A stretch of DNA of 64,000 nucleotides from Salinisphaera sp. Q1T1-3 (lineage in GTDB: Bacteria > Pseudomonadota > Gammaproteobacteria > Nevskiales > Salinisphaeraceae), in NCBI RefSeq assembly GCF_003602005.1, contig NZ_QZWD01000002.1, positions 248,001 to 312,000 of the forward strand, written 5' to 3'. Each line of letters starts with the position of its first letter. Within the stretch, counting starts at the first letter, position 1. Shown in pieces: positions 51,358 to 59,773 of the stretch. The notes beneath the pieces are model-generated. The model worked only from the letters and a program-made list of their open reading frames with translations, had not been told where the DNA came from and searched no databases. Both the position numbers and the translations under genes were made by a program.

Positions 51358-53547
51358 CTAGAAGTCATAGCGCAGTGAGGCAACGGCGTTGCGCGGTGCG
51401 CCATAGAAATTGAAGGTGCCCTGACTGCCCACGCGGTTGTAGTACGACTTGTCGAGAATATTGTTCACGTTGACCTGACCGGACAGATGTGACGTGAATT
51501 GATAGCCCACAAGGGCATCGACCGTGGCATATCCCGGTGCCTCGACCCCCTGCAGCGAGGAGAAATCGCTGACCGCGGTCACGCCCACGCCGGTTTCCAG
51601 GCCGCGCAGCGGGCCATTGTCGAACGTGTACTTGCCCCAGAATTCGAAACTGTGGCTGGGCATCAACAGGAACGTCGTGGCCGCATCGCCGCGTTCGACG
51701 TCGGTGTGCAGATAGGTGTAACCGGCCGATAGCTCGACGGCACGAATCGGCTGGCCGCTGATCTCTGCTTCGATACCGCGCACTTCCCGCTTGCCGATGG
51801 CCGCCGAATAGGACTCGCCCACGACACCGGCGGCGAAGTTGCGGTCGATCATCTTGAAGGCACTGAGCCGCGCATTGAGTTCAGCGTTGAAATAGCTGCC
51901 CTTGATGCCGGCCTCGTACTGGGTGCCCTCGCGCGGTTTGATCAGTTCGCCGTCCCGGTTGTAATCGGTCTGCGGATTAAACACCTCAGAGATGCTGCCG
52001 TAGAGCGAATGATGGGCATCGAGGTCGAAGACCAAACCGCCATAGGGTGTGAATTTGCCGTTGTCGTCACGCCGGCCGGTCGCGCCGGATCGGTTGTCTT
52101 TATAGGTCAGCTTGTAACGCGACACGCGGGCGCCGCCGATGAGTGCAAGACGGGCGAAGGGGCGTAGCGTGAGCTTGGAATACAGACCGATTTCGTCGAG
52201 TTCGGTCGAGTTGTCGCTGACGCGGCCGCTGTCCAGTACGTCGACGTAGGCGAGATCGTCGAATCGGTCGGCGTCGATTGTGCCCAGCCGGGCCCGGCCG
52301 CGCCGGGTGTCGGTATCGTAGTGCTTGTAATCGACGCCGGCCACGGCCTCGCTGACGTTGCCGAACGTCGAGAAGGGCTGGCTGTAACTGGCATCGGCCG
52401 AAAGTGCGGTCTGATCGATATCGCCGCCGGTTGCGGCTACGTCCAGTGTGTTGTCGTCGGCCACGCCGCTGCCGCCGAAGGCATAGTTGTAATCGGCGTG
52501 GCGATCGGAATAACGCACGCCGAGACGTCCATAACCGCCGCTTTCGAATCGATGGGTCAGTTCGAAGACGGCGTCGTCGCTGCGCGAGTCGAAATCATTC
52601 CAGCGCGCGCCGAAATAGGTATCGCGTTTGACGTCCAGCAGGTTGCCGTCGGTGTCGGTAGCCAGCCCGTTGTTGACGGAAATATCCCGCTGCTGGTGCA
52701 GGAAGGCGAGCGAGACCTGGGTGTCGGCCCCGATCGCGTAGTCGAGTGTGCCGTAGAACGTCTGGCTGTCGCTGTCGTTGTGATCCACGAAGCCGTCGGT
52801 CCCGCGATCCGCGGCGACCAGCCGACCGCGCAGCCGGCCGTCCGCCGTCAGCGGGCCGGAGATATCGCCTTCTTCATAATGCTGGTTCCAGCTGCCGTAG
52901 CGGCCGATCAGATGCCCTTGCAACTCGTCGGTGGGCCGCTTGCGCACCAGATTGATGATGCCGCCCATTTCGCTCGTACTGTTGAACAGGCCGGACGGTC
53001 CGCGCATGACCTCGACGCGATCGAAGGCCGCCAGGTCCGGCAGCGTGCCGTTGATGCTGGCCATCGGCGCCGGTAGTCCGTCGATGTTGTACTCGTCGTA
53101 CTCGTAGCCGCGCGAATACACCGAGGAACGCCCGGCATCGTTGGTCAGAATGCGCAGGCCCGGTGTCTTCTCGGCCATCTCGTCGAGTGTGTCGAAATTG
53201 CGATCGGCGATCAGTTCACGGGGCACGACGCTGATCGATTGCGGGATGTCGCGCAGGGCGGCCGGTGTCTTGGTACCGACGGTGGCCGCGTCGACGGTAT
53301 AGCCCCCGGTCTGTTCCGAGGGCGGCATGTTGTAGAGGCGATTGCCCTCGACCGTGATCGGGACCAGGTCGACGGTGCGTTGGGCATTTTCTGATGCGGC
53401 GGCGGCCGATGCGGGCGGCTGAGCGGCGCGTTCGTCGTCACGCGATGGAACACGCGTGTCGACGGCCTGGGCCGCTACGAGCGCCGGCCAGCTCAGGCCG
53501 ATCATCAGTCCACCGAGCATTACGCCGCTGGCTCCATCTCGTCGCAT
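51358..53547 (-). CDS. TonB-dependent ferric-siderophore receptor
   Basis: 729 residues from ATG 53547 (SD GGGGAC). Signal peptide (GGLMIGLSWPALVAAQA), then the plug domain (GTKTPAALRDIPQSISVVPR, EVMRGPSGLFNSTSEMGGII) and a 22-strand barrel ending in the outer-membrane signature ASLRYDF (C-terminal Phe). No N-terminal STN signalling domain, so regulation is not by the FpvR/FecR type. It faces a divergent AraC-family gene and precedes, on the same strand, the uptake operon beyond the repeat. Its TAG stop lies in the CTAG target of the intact element B. Confidence 0.93.
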   Translation of the reverse strand: MRRDGASGVMLGGLMIGLSWPALVAAQAVDTRVPSRDDERAAQPPASAAAASENAQRTVDLVPITVEGNRLYNMPPSEQTGGYTVDAATVGTKTPAALRDIPQSISVVPRELIADRNFDTLDEMAEKTPGLRILTNDAGRSSVYSRGYEYDEYNIDGLPAPMASINGTLPDLAAFDRVEVMRGPSGLFNSTSEMGGIINLVRKRPTDELQGHLIGRYGSWNQHYEEGDISGPLTADGRLRGRLVAADRGTDGFVDHNDSDSQTFYGTLDYAIGADTQVSLAFLHQQRDISVNNGLATDTDGNLLDVKRDTYFGARWNDFDSRSDDAVFELTHRFESGGYGRLGVRYSDRHADYNYAFGGSGVADDNTLDVAATGGDIDQTALSADASYSQPFSTFGNVSEAVAGVDYKHYDTDTRRGRARLGTIDADRFDDLAYVDVLDSGRVSDNSTELDEIGLYSKLTLRPFARLALIGGARVSRYKLTYKDNRSGATGRRDDNGKFTPYGGLVFDLDAHHSLYGSISEVFNPQTDYNRDGELIKPREGTQYEAGIKGSYFNAELNARLSAFKMIDRNFAAGVVGESYSAAIGKREVRGIEAEISGQPIRAVELSAGYTYLHTDVERGDAATTFLLMPSHSFEFWGKYTFDNGPLRGLETGVGVTAVSDFSSLQGVEAPGYATVDALVGYQFTSHLSGQVNVNNILDKSYYNRVGSQGTFNFYGAPRNAVASLRYDF

Positions 53548-53605
53548 ATCGTCCCCCGTTCCCTGAACTGTCGCGCGCGGTGGCCTGACGCCGACCGGCA
53601 TGAAT

Positions 53606-53628
53606 GAGATTGTTTTGCATTCGCATCT
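53606..53628. promoter_or_regulatory. Possible Fur box between receptor and regulator
   Basis: AATGAGATTGTTTTGCATT lies in the 137-bp divergent gap and has AATG...CATT ends like a Fur site, but inner symmetry is poor. An iron-controlled promoter is expected for this receptor; this specific match is weak. Confidence 0.3.
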
Positions 53629-53684
53629 AGCGCCACGCATTATTTCAGACCTGTGGTGCCTCTGACCTTTGGAAAAAGCTCAAC

Positions 53685-54668
53685 ATGTCGATACTTCCGC
53701 GTTCCCCCGGTACGGATCGGCTCATCGACACCGCCGAGCTGGCCCGGCACGCGGCAACGCTCGGCCGCCACTATGCGTTGCACGGGTCTGCCGGCCAGCC
53801 GCCGTTGTCGGGGCATTTCGATGTCGCGACGCTGCCGGGCGGCATCCTGTTGCGACATGCGCGTGTCACCAATCGCTGCGACATGCGCTGCAGCGCCGAG
53901 GTGGCGCCGGGGATCAAACTGATTCTGCTGCTGGGCGGGCCGATCGATGTGTGTTTCGACGGTCGGGCGCTCCCGGCCATGCCCGGTGATCGACGCGGCT
54001 ATTGCGTGGACGTGCGAGAACCAGTGCGTTTCGATCGTCGGGCGCGTGCCGATACGACCGAATGCAGCCTCACACTCACGCTGCCGGGCGACTGGCTGGA
54101 AAGACGATTGGCGCTGCTGGCCGATCGACGTCACTCGCAGCCGACCGACGGCCTGTGCGATGGCGGTCTCGAGATTCGCGGCTGGCAACCCTCGGCGGCG
54201 TTATGCGCCGAGGCGGCAGGCGTGTTCGGACCCGTCACGCGCGATACGCCGGTGTCCACGGTCTATCGCGAGAACCTGGCCTGGAGTCTGATCGCCGAAG
54301 CGTGGCCGGTATTGCTCGAGCAGGCGGCGCGACGTGATGTGGCGGACACGGCACTCAAGCGCGCGACGCGCCTCGATGCCCTCGTTCGCGACAACGCACA
54401 TCAGCCGATCTGCTTGGAGAGGCTGGCCCGCCGGATCGGCATGAGCCGTGCCAGTCTGCAGCGACATTTTCGGGCGTTATACGGCATGAGTCCGCAGCGT
54501 TTCATGCGACGGCGGCGCCTGTACGCGGCGTTCCAGGCACTCGCCCGCGACGGGGCCAGCGTGAGTACGGCTGCCGGGGTCGCCGGTTACGGCGAGGCGG
54601 CGAATTTCGCGACCGCATTCCGCCAGATGTTCGGACATCGTCCGCGCGATATCGGCGCGCGTCACTAG
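53685..54668 (+). CDS. AraC-family siderophore-locus regulator
   Basis: 327 residues. The N-terminal domain (about 1-220) is the ligand-binding part found in PchR/YbtA-type regulators (GILLRHARVTNRCDMRCSAE, ILLLGGPIDVCFDG). The double HTH is at about 235-325: ICLERLARRIGMSRASLQRHFRAL, SPQRFMRRRRLYAAF, AGYGEAANFATAFRQMFGH. PchR-type proteins respond to ferric siderophore and switch on the receptor. It is divergent from the TonB receptor. Its TAG stop is at the CTAG that begins a small repeat B. Confidence 0.88.
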   Translation: MSILPRSPGTDRLIDTAELARHAATLGRHYALHGSAGQPPLSGHFDVATLPGGILLRHARVTNRCDMRCSAEVAPGIKLILLLGGPIDVCFDGRALPAMPGDRRGYCVDVREPVRFDRRARADTTECSLTLTLPGDWLERRLALLADRRHSQPTDGLCDGGLEIRGWQPSAALCAEAAGVFGPVTRDTPVSTVYRENLAWSLIAEAWPVLLEQAARRDVADTALKRATRLDALVRDNAHQPICLERLARRIGMSRASLQRHFRALYGMSPQRFMRRRRLYAAFQALARDGASVSTAAGVAGYGEAANFATAFRQMFGHRPRDIGARH

Positions 54669-54795
54669 GGCGTGTTGATGTCTCGTTGGAGCGCCGTGTT
54701 GGTGCCACAAATGGAGTCCTGCAAGGCGCGAGTCGCGGCCCATCTTCCATTTCAGGGCGCACTTGACGCGGACTCGCACGACACATCAACAGACC
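54669..54795 (+). repeat. Repeat 'B', 127-bp internally deleted copy
   Basis: Left end GGCGTGTTGATGTCTCGTTG after CTAG (54665-54668); right end CGCACGACACATCAACAGAC before CTCG (54796-54799). It keeps TGCAAGGCGCGAGTCG but lacks the second half and both long stems. It is an internal deletion derivative that kept both ends. Confidence 0.75.
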
Positions 54796-54799
54796 CTCG

Positions 54800-55257
54800 G
54801 ATGCGTCGTCACGAGATAGAGCGTCGCGCCGCCGGCCTGGATGCGGCCGGCCAGGGCAGACGTGTGTGGCGTGCGATTTGCACGGTCGCGCGTGGGCTGC
54901 CGGCCAGGCGGGGCGACGCTCGCACCTTGTCGCGGCGTCTTTGAAAAGCAGGTGATTCAGAAGGGTCCTGTCGTCGTCACGCTGGAAAACGCGCGGCCGG
55001 CAACGCTATCGCCAAGGCTTCGGGTGGGCCCGGCAAGGACACGCCCGAGTCACACCGACGCAAGCTCTTTTGATGTCGATGACCGGCGACTGGCACGGCG
55101 ACGGGGATAGAGGCGGTCCCCGCGGCGGGTAGCGAGGCCGATGCGGCGGCATACAGTACCCACCGCGTCGGAGACCGGATCAACGCGCCGACGCGGACTT
55201 GCCATGCGTTATCGATGCACGGCGATCCGGGGGCCGGCGCGTCGTCACGCCTGTGGC
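54800..55257. other. Non-coding gap
   Basis: About 460 bp with no gene I can support. It lies between the regulator's repeat and the end of the convergent aldo/keto reductase gene. Confidence 0.4.
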
Positions 55258-56244
55258 CTACCAGGCATAGGCCATTGGCGCTTCGCCGCCGGGACCGGGC
55301 CAGATCTCATCGAGTCGGGCGAGCGTGTCGGCCGAGAGTTCCAGATCGATCGCCTCAAGGTTCTGTTGCAGATGCTCGATCTTGCGCGGGCCGACGATGG
55401 CCGCGGTGACGACCGGATTGTGCAGCAGCCAGGCGAGCGCGACCTGGGCCGGCGCGGCGCCGATTTCGTCGCAGAGCGTCTCATAGGCCTCGACCTGCGG
55501 ACGCAGTTGTTCGAGCTTTTCGTCCATGCGGTCACCGCTGCGCCGGCCTTCCTTGTACTTGCCGAGCGCACCGGCCAGCAGGCCCTGGCCGATCGGACTC
55601 CACGGAATGAGGCCGATCCCGTAGGCACGCAGCGCCGGGATCATTTCCAGCTCGATCGTGCGCTGGGTGAGGTTGTACAGGCTCTGTTCGGATACCAGCC
55701 CGAGAAAATGCCGTGCCTGGGCGGCACACTGGGCGCTGACCACGTTCCAGGCCGCGAAGTTGCTGCTGCCGACGTAGCTGATCTTGCCTTCGCGGACGAG
55801 CTGTTCCATGGCCTGCCAGATCTCCTCCCACGGCGTATTCCGATCGACGTGGTGCATCTGGTACAGATCGATATGGTCGGTGCCGAGCCGTTTCAGGCTG
55901 GCTTCGCAGGCGCGGCGGATATGGAAGGCCGACAGGCCGCGATCATTGGGGCCGGTCTCCATCGGCTGATAGACCTTCGTGGCCAGCACGATCCGGTCGC
56001 GCTTGCCGGTCTGGGCCAGCCATTGGCCGATGATCTCTTCGGAAATACCGTAGCCCTTGTCCATGTCCGGGCTCTGCGGGCCGCCATAGACATCGGCTGT
56101 ATCGAAGTGGTTGATGCCGCCATCGAGGGCGGCATCCATGATGCGAAACGATTCCTTCGCGTCGGTCAGCTCACCGAAGTTCATGGTGCCGAGCGTGAGC
56201 GGGCTGACCTTCAGTCCGGTCCGGCCCAGGTTTCTGTATTGCAT
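55258..56244 (-). CDS. Aldo/keto reductase
   Basis: 328 residues, AKR TIM barrel. N-terminus MQYRNLGRTGLKVSPLTLG, catalytic region HFDTADVYGGP (Asp, Tyr), KVYQPMETGPNDRG, IDLYQMHHVDRNTPWEE (Lys/His tetrad parts), and cofactor-binding VTAAIVGPRKIEHLQQNL. It reduces aldehydes or ketones with NADPH; substrate unknown. Last gene of the SDR, isochorismatase-like, AKR run. Confidence 0.88.
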   Translation of the reverse strand: MQYRNLGRTGLKVSPLTLGTMNFGELTDAKESFRIMDAALDGGINHFDTADVYGGPQSPDMDKGYGISEEIIGQWLAQTGKRDRIVLATKVYQPMETGPNDRGLSAFHIRRACEASLKRLGTDHIDLYQMHHVDRNTPWEEIWQAMEQLVREGKISYVGSSNFAAWNVVSAQCAAQARHFLGLVSEQSLYNLTQRTIELEMIPALRAYGIGLIPWSPIGQGLLAGALGKYKEGRRSGDRMDEKLEQLRPQVEAYETLCDEIGAAPAQVALAWLLHNPVVTAAIVGPRKIEHLQQNLEAIDLELSADTLARLDEIWPGPGGEAPMAYAW

Positions 56245-56302
56245 GCGGATGGTCCTTAGGCGTGGAAGAAAATGACGATCATCACTCGCAGCGACCGTCG
56301 GT

Positions 56303-56896
56303 TCAGACGTCCTTGCCCATGAAATCGTGCACGATGCCGAATATGCTCTGGCCGCGGGGGCTGGCCATATCCGGCTCGGCCGATTGCAGGATGTCGGCGA
56401 CTGAGGTGACGATCGCACCGGCGCGCTCGATACGGCGTAGCGCGGCCGCTTCGGCCCGTGCCGAGCGCCCGCCGCAGGCCTCGATCGCGACCACGATGCG
56501 ATAGCCGCGGGCGATGCCGTCGAGGGCCAGATACTGGAGCACGGCCTCGCTCGAATAACCGGCGATGACGAGGGTCCCGCGGCCGGTGGCCGTCAATGCC
56601 GTGGCGAAGTCGGCATCGTCGAACGGCCGCGCCACCGTCCGCGTGAAGCTGTTCGCCTGGCGTGCGTGGGCGGCCAGCTCGGGCAAGTGCTGCGCCGGCT
56701 TGCCGTCGACGCCCACCAGGCTGAAGAGCATCGGGCACGCCAACACATCCGCAGCCCGGGCCAGCGCTTCGGCGCCTGCCGCGATCGCCTCGCCCGAGTG
56801 GGTGCGGCTCTTGTGCACCAGCGCGGGCTGCAGATCAGCGAAGACGATGGCCGTATCGGCGGCTTCGAGCGTCGCCATGCGATCAGCGTGCGACAT
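56303..56896 (-). CDS. Isochorismatase-fold protein lacking the catalytic cysteine
   Basis: 197 residues from ATG 56896; ATG 56878 (MATLEAADT) is the alternative. The fold is that of YcaC/isochorismatase hydrolases: the first catalytic Asp is in TAIVFADLQPALV and the cis-peptide region is VIAGYSSEAVLQYLALDG. In family enzymes the nucleophile Cys sits in 'G-x-x-T-D/E-x-C-V'; here that position is Val in SSEAVLQ. The usual Lys near SFTRTVARPF is also not evident. Either it is a non-catalytic relative or it uses another chemistry. It overlaps the SDR stop by 14 bp if the first ATG is used. Confidence 0.8.
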   Translation of the reverse strand: MSHADRMATLEAADTAIVFADLQPALVHKSRTHSGEAIAAGAEALARAADVLACPMLFSLVGVDGKPAQHLPELAAHARQANSFTRTVARPFDDADFATALTATGRGTLVIAGYSSEAVLQYLALDGIARGYRIVVAIEACGGRSARAEAAALRRIERAGAIVTSVADILQSAEPDMASPRGQSIFGIVHDFMGKDV

Positions 56897-57650
56897 AGCC
56901 GCCGTCCACGGCGATCACATGGCCGACCACGAAGCTGGACGCATCACTGCACAGCCAGAGCACGGCGGCGGCGACTTCCTCGGCCCGGCCGAGTCGCTTG
57001 ATCGGCACGTCGCGCATCATGTCCTCGATGACGCCTTCTTCGGCGTTCTTCATGTCGGCGACCATCGGCGTGTCGATGATGCCGGGGGCGACGGCGTTCA
57101 CGCGGATGCCGCGGGCCGCGTAATCGAGACCGGCGGTCTTGGTCAGGCCGTGCACGCCGTGCTTGGCGGCATGATAGGTCGCACGCCCCGGCACGCCCAC
57201 GAAACCGCCGAGCGAACTGTTGTTGACGATGGCGCCGGACTCCTGCTCGCGCATCTGGATGAGTTCGTACTTCATGCAGGCGAAGATGCCGCGCAGGTTG
57301 ATCGACTGCATATGGTCGAAATCGTCCAGCGAGATATCGGCGAGCTCGGTCGCATCGGCCTGGATGCCGGCATTGTTGAAGGCCATGTCGAGGCTGCCGA
57401 ATTCGGCCACGGCGCGCTCGACCGCCTGCTTGACCTGACTTTCCTCGGTCACGTCGCAGGTGATGCCGATCGCTTTGTGGCCGGCCTCGGTGAATCGGGC
57501 GACAACGGTTTCCAGCTCATCCGGATCACGGTCGACGAGGGCGACGTTGGCGCCGGCTTCGGCAAAGCCCGTGGCAGCGGCCAGCCCCATGCCTCGGGCT
57601 GCGCCGGTGACGAATGCGGTACGGCCGGAAAAATCGTAGGTCGGGTTCAT
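56883..57650 (-). CDS. Short-chain dehydrogenase/reductase
   Basis: 255 residues, classical SDR. Cofactor motif TGAARGMG, NNAG (AFNNAGIQ), catalytic Ser in NNSSLGGFVG, YHAAKHG (Tyr/Lys), and the GG-x-VAR end. NAD preference is suggested by the Asp in ALVDRDPDEL. Substrate unknown. First gene of the three-gene oxidoreductase operon; a palindrome lies about 200 bp upstream. Confidence 0.9.
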   Translation of the reverse strand: MNPTYDFSGRTAFVTGAARGMGLAAATGFAEAGANVALVDRDPDELETVVARFTEAGHKAIGITCDVTEESQVKQAVERAVAEFGSLDMAFNNAGIQADATELADISLDDFDHMQSINLRGIFACMKYELIQMREQESGAIVNNSSLGGFVGVPGRATYHAAKHGVHGLTKTAGLDYAARGIRVNAVAPGIIDTPMVADMKNAEEGVIEDMMRDVPIKRLGRAEEVAAAVLWLCSDASSFVVGHVIAVDGGYVAR

Positions 57651-57851
57651 GTCCAGCAGACTCCTCTTGAATGACGGCTCGGCGTGACGCGATGGAGTGG
57701 ATCATCGGATATCCAGACGCGGTGCCGGCATGCCGATCGCTCTCGAGCGCATCGCCGGTATCCGGCGGCCATGTCGATCGCGCGTCGCCGACCGTCGTGA
57801 TCAGGCCTTCCAGCGTACGCATCGGTGGCCTGTCACGGGTAGAGCCTGCGG

Positions 57852-57868
57852 CTAATAAGCCTTATTAG
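57852..57868. promoter_or_regulatory. Perfect inverted repeat, possible operator
   Basis: CTAATAAG-C-CTTATTAG, an AT-rich 17-bp palindrome in GC-rich sequence, 202 bp upstream of the SDR start and 141 bp after the end of the GMC gene. TetR- or GntR-type regulators bind such sites. No regulator gene is adjacent, so the pairing is unknown. The rest of the 358-bp gap shows no gene. Confidence 0.5.
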
Positions 57869-58008
57869 AAACTGCGGGTAAAGCGCGGCATCGGGTATCG
57901 ATGCCGCGTGCGGTACACCGTCGCGTCTGCGCAATACGGCAGGTGCTGCCGACGGCCTCTCTGTCGATCATCAGCCCGCCGGGCACGGTGCGCCGACGGG
58001 TCGCGCGG

Positions 58009-59766
58009 TCACATCAGCGGGCCGGGATTGTCGAGATAGTCGCTTCGAATCTTCTTGGCGGCCCAGAACGTCAGCGCGCCGACCGTGCCGGTCGGGTTGT
58101 GCATCATGTTCTGCGGGAAGTTGGTCGCCCCGATCACGAACAGATTATGGGCATCCCAGTGCTGCAGATAGCGATTGACCACGGAGGTGTTGGGATCGGT
58201 GCCCATGACGGCACCGCCGGTCAGATGTGTCGACTGATATTTCGATGGATCGAAGTGGTCACCGACCTGATGGAAACTGGTGGTGTGGTAATCCGGGCCG
58301 AGCTTCTTGACGATATCGCGGATCCGATCGCCCATGAACTCGGTCATGCGCATGTCATTGTCATGCCAGTCATAGGTCATGCGAAGCAGGGGATCGCCGT
58401 GGGGATCGCGATAGGTCGGATCGAGATCCAGATAGCAGTCACGGTAGGCCATGTTCGACCCGGTGGTGCCGATCATCATGTGATGTCCGTATTCCGCAGC
58501 GGCCTGGCGTTTCCACGCGCTGCCCCAGGCCGGGGTGTCCGGTGAGACGCGTATGCCGTTGATGGCGCCGCCCGGGCCTTGGGTCGTGTAGATGTACGAG
58601 CCGCCGATGAAGCCGTGTTTCTGGGTGTCGAAGGCATCCGGGGCGAAATCGTCGATGACCTGCCCACTGCCGCCGGCGTTGATGAACGGATTGAACTGGT
58701 GATGCTTGAAGTACAGATCCGCCGAGCCGGTGATCTGATAAGTGAAGTTGCGACCGACGACGCCGGTGCCCGTTGCCGGGTCGTACGGCTTGCCGATATC
58801 GGACAGCAGCAGCAGGCGCACGTTGGACAGGGTGAACGAGCACAGAAAGACCATCTTGGCGGGCTGGAAGACCTCGTTGCCGTCGCCGTCGATGTAGGTC
58901 ACACCGGTGACGGTCTTGCCATCGGCACTCTTGTTGATACGACGCACATCGCTGTTCGTGCGATAGCTGAAATTCTGGCGTTGCTTGAGGGCATCGAGCA
59001 CGCAGGTCTGCGGCGAGGCCTTGGAATAGTTCAGGCAGCCGTAATTGCTGCAGAAACCACAGAAATTGCACGGCCCGAGTTGCATTCCGTACGGATTGGT
59101 CCACGACTGCGAGGCGTTGGCCGACGGATACGGGTACGGGTGATAGCCCAGCGACTCGGTCGCTTCGGTGAACAGCGTATCGGTGAGGGTGCGGGGCAGC
59201 GGCGGCAGCGGAAACGGATTCTGCCGCGGCCCCTCGAACGGATTGCCGCCCTTGATCTTCTCGCCCTTGAGGTTGCCGGCCTGCCCGGAGAGCCCGGCGA
59301 TCTTCTCGAAGAAGTCGTAATGCGGTTCCAGTTCCTCGTAGGTGACACCGTGATCCTGCAGTTGCATGTCCTCGGGCAGAAAGCCTTGCGGAAACGTCTT
59401 CTCGGCGAACGACTTCATCGTCAGTTCGGTCGGTGTCGCGCGATAGAGCACGCCGGTCCAGTGCGCGCCACAGCCGCCCACGCCCGTGCCCGGATGAAAG
59501 GTGGTCCAGTGGCGCTGGGGCAGGGCATTCTCTTGCGTGTTACGGCGCATCGTCACGCCGTCGGTGCGCGGCTCCTGCATGAGCGACAGCCGTACGCCGT
59601 ACTTCAGCTCATCGGCCGGTTTCGGATAGAGAAAATCCTTCTTGGTTCGATCATTGCCGCGCTCCAGCGCGAGCACGTCGAGTCCGGCATCGGTCATTTC
59701 CATGCCCATGAGAGAGCCGGACCAGCCAAGGCCGATGATGACCACATCGACGGGTTTCTTTTTCAT
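58009..59766 (-). CDS. Gluconate 2-dehydrogenase-type FAD subunit (GMC oxidoreductase)
   Basis: 585 residues. FAD-binding DVVIIGLGWSGSLMGMEMT near the N-terminus, substrate-domain 'CNFCGFCSNYGCLNYSKAS' with a cysteine cluster (CxxCxxxxxxC) typical of gluconate/2-ketogluconate dehydrogenase large subunits, and a C-terminal GMC block HLTGGAVMGTDPNTSVV, VIGATNFPQNMMHNPTGT. It oxidises gluconate or a related sugar acid in the periplasm and passes electrons to the cytochrome subunit. ATG 59766 lies 7 bp after the cytochrome gene. Confidence 0.88.
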   Translation of the reverse strand: MKKKPVDVVIIGLGWSGSLMGMEMTDAGLDVLALERGNDRTKKDFLYPKPADELKYGVRLSLMQEPRTDGVTMRRNTQENALPQRHWTTFHPGTGVGGCGAHWTGVLYRATPTELTMKSFAEKTFPQGFLPEDMQLQDHGVTYEELEPHYDFFEKIAGLSGQAGNLKGEKIKGGNPFEGPRQNPFPLPPLPRTLTDTLFTEATESLGYHPYPYPSANASQSWTNPYGMQLGPCNFCGFCSNYGCLNYSKASPQTCVLDALKQRQNFSYRTNSDVRRINKSADGKTVTGVTYIDGDGNEVFQPAKMVFLCSFTLSNVRLLLLSDIGKPYDPATGTGVVGRNFTYQITGSADLYFKHHQFNPFINAGGSGQVIDDFAPDAFDTQKHGFIGGSYIYTTQGPGGAINGIRVSPDTPAWGSAWKRQAAAEYGHHMMIGTTGSNMAYRDCYLDLDPTYRDPHGDPLLRMTYDWHDNDMRMTEFMGDRIRDIVKKLGPDYHTTSFHQVGDHFDPSKYQSTHLTGGAVMGTDPNTSVVNRYLQHWDAHNLFVIGATNFPQNMMHNPTGTVGALTFWAAKKIRSDYLDNPGPLM

Positions 59767-59773
59767 CACCACG

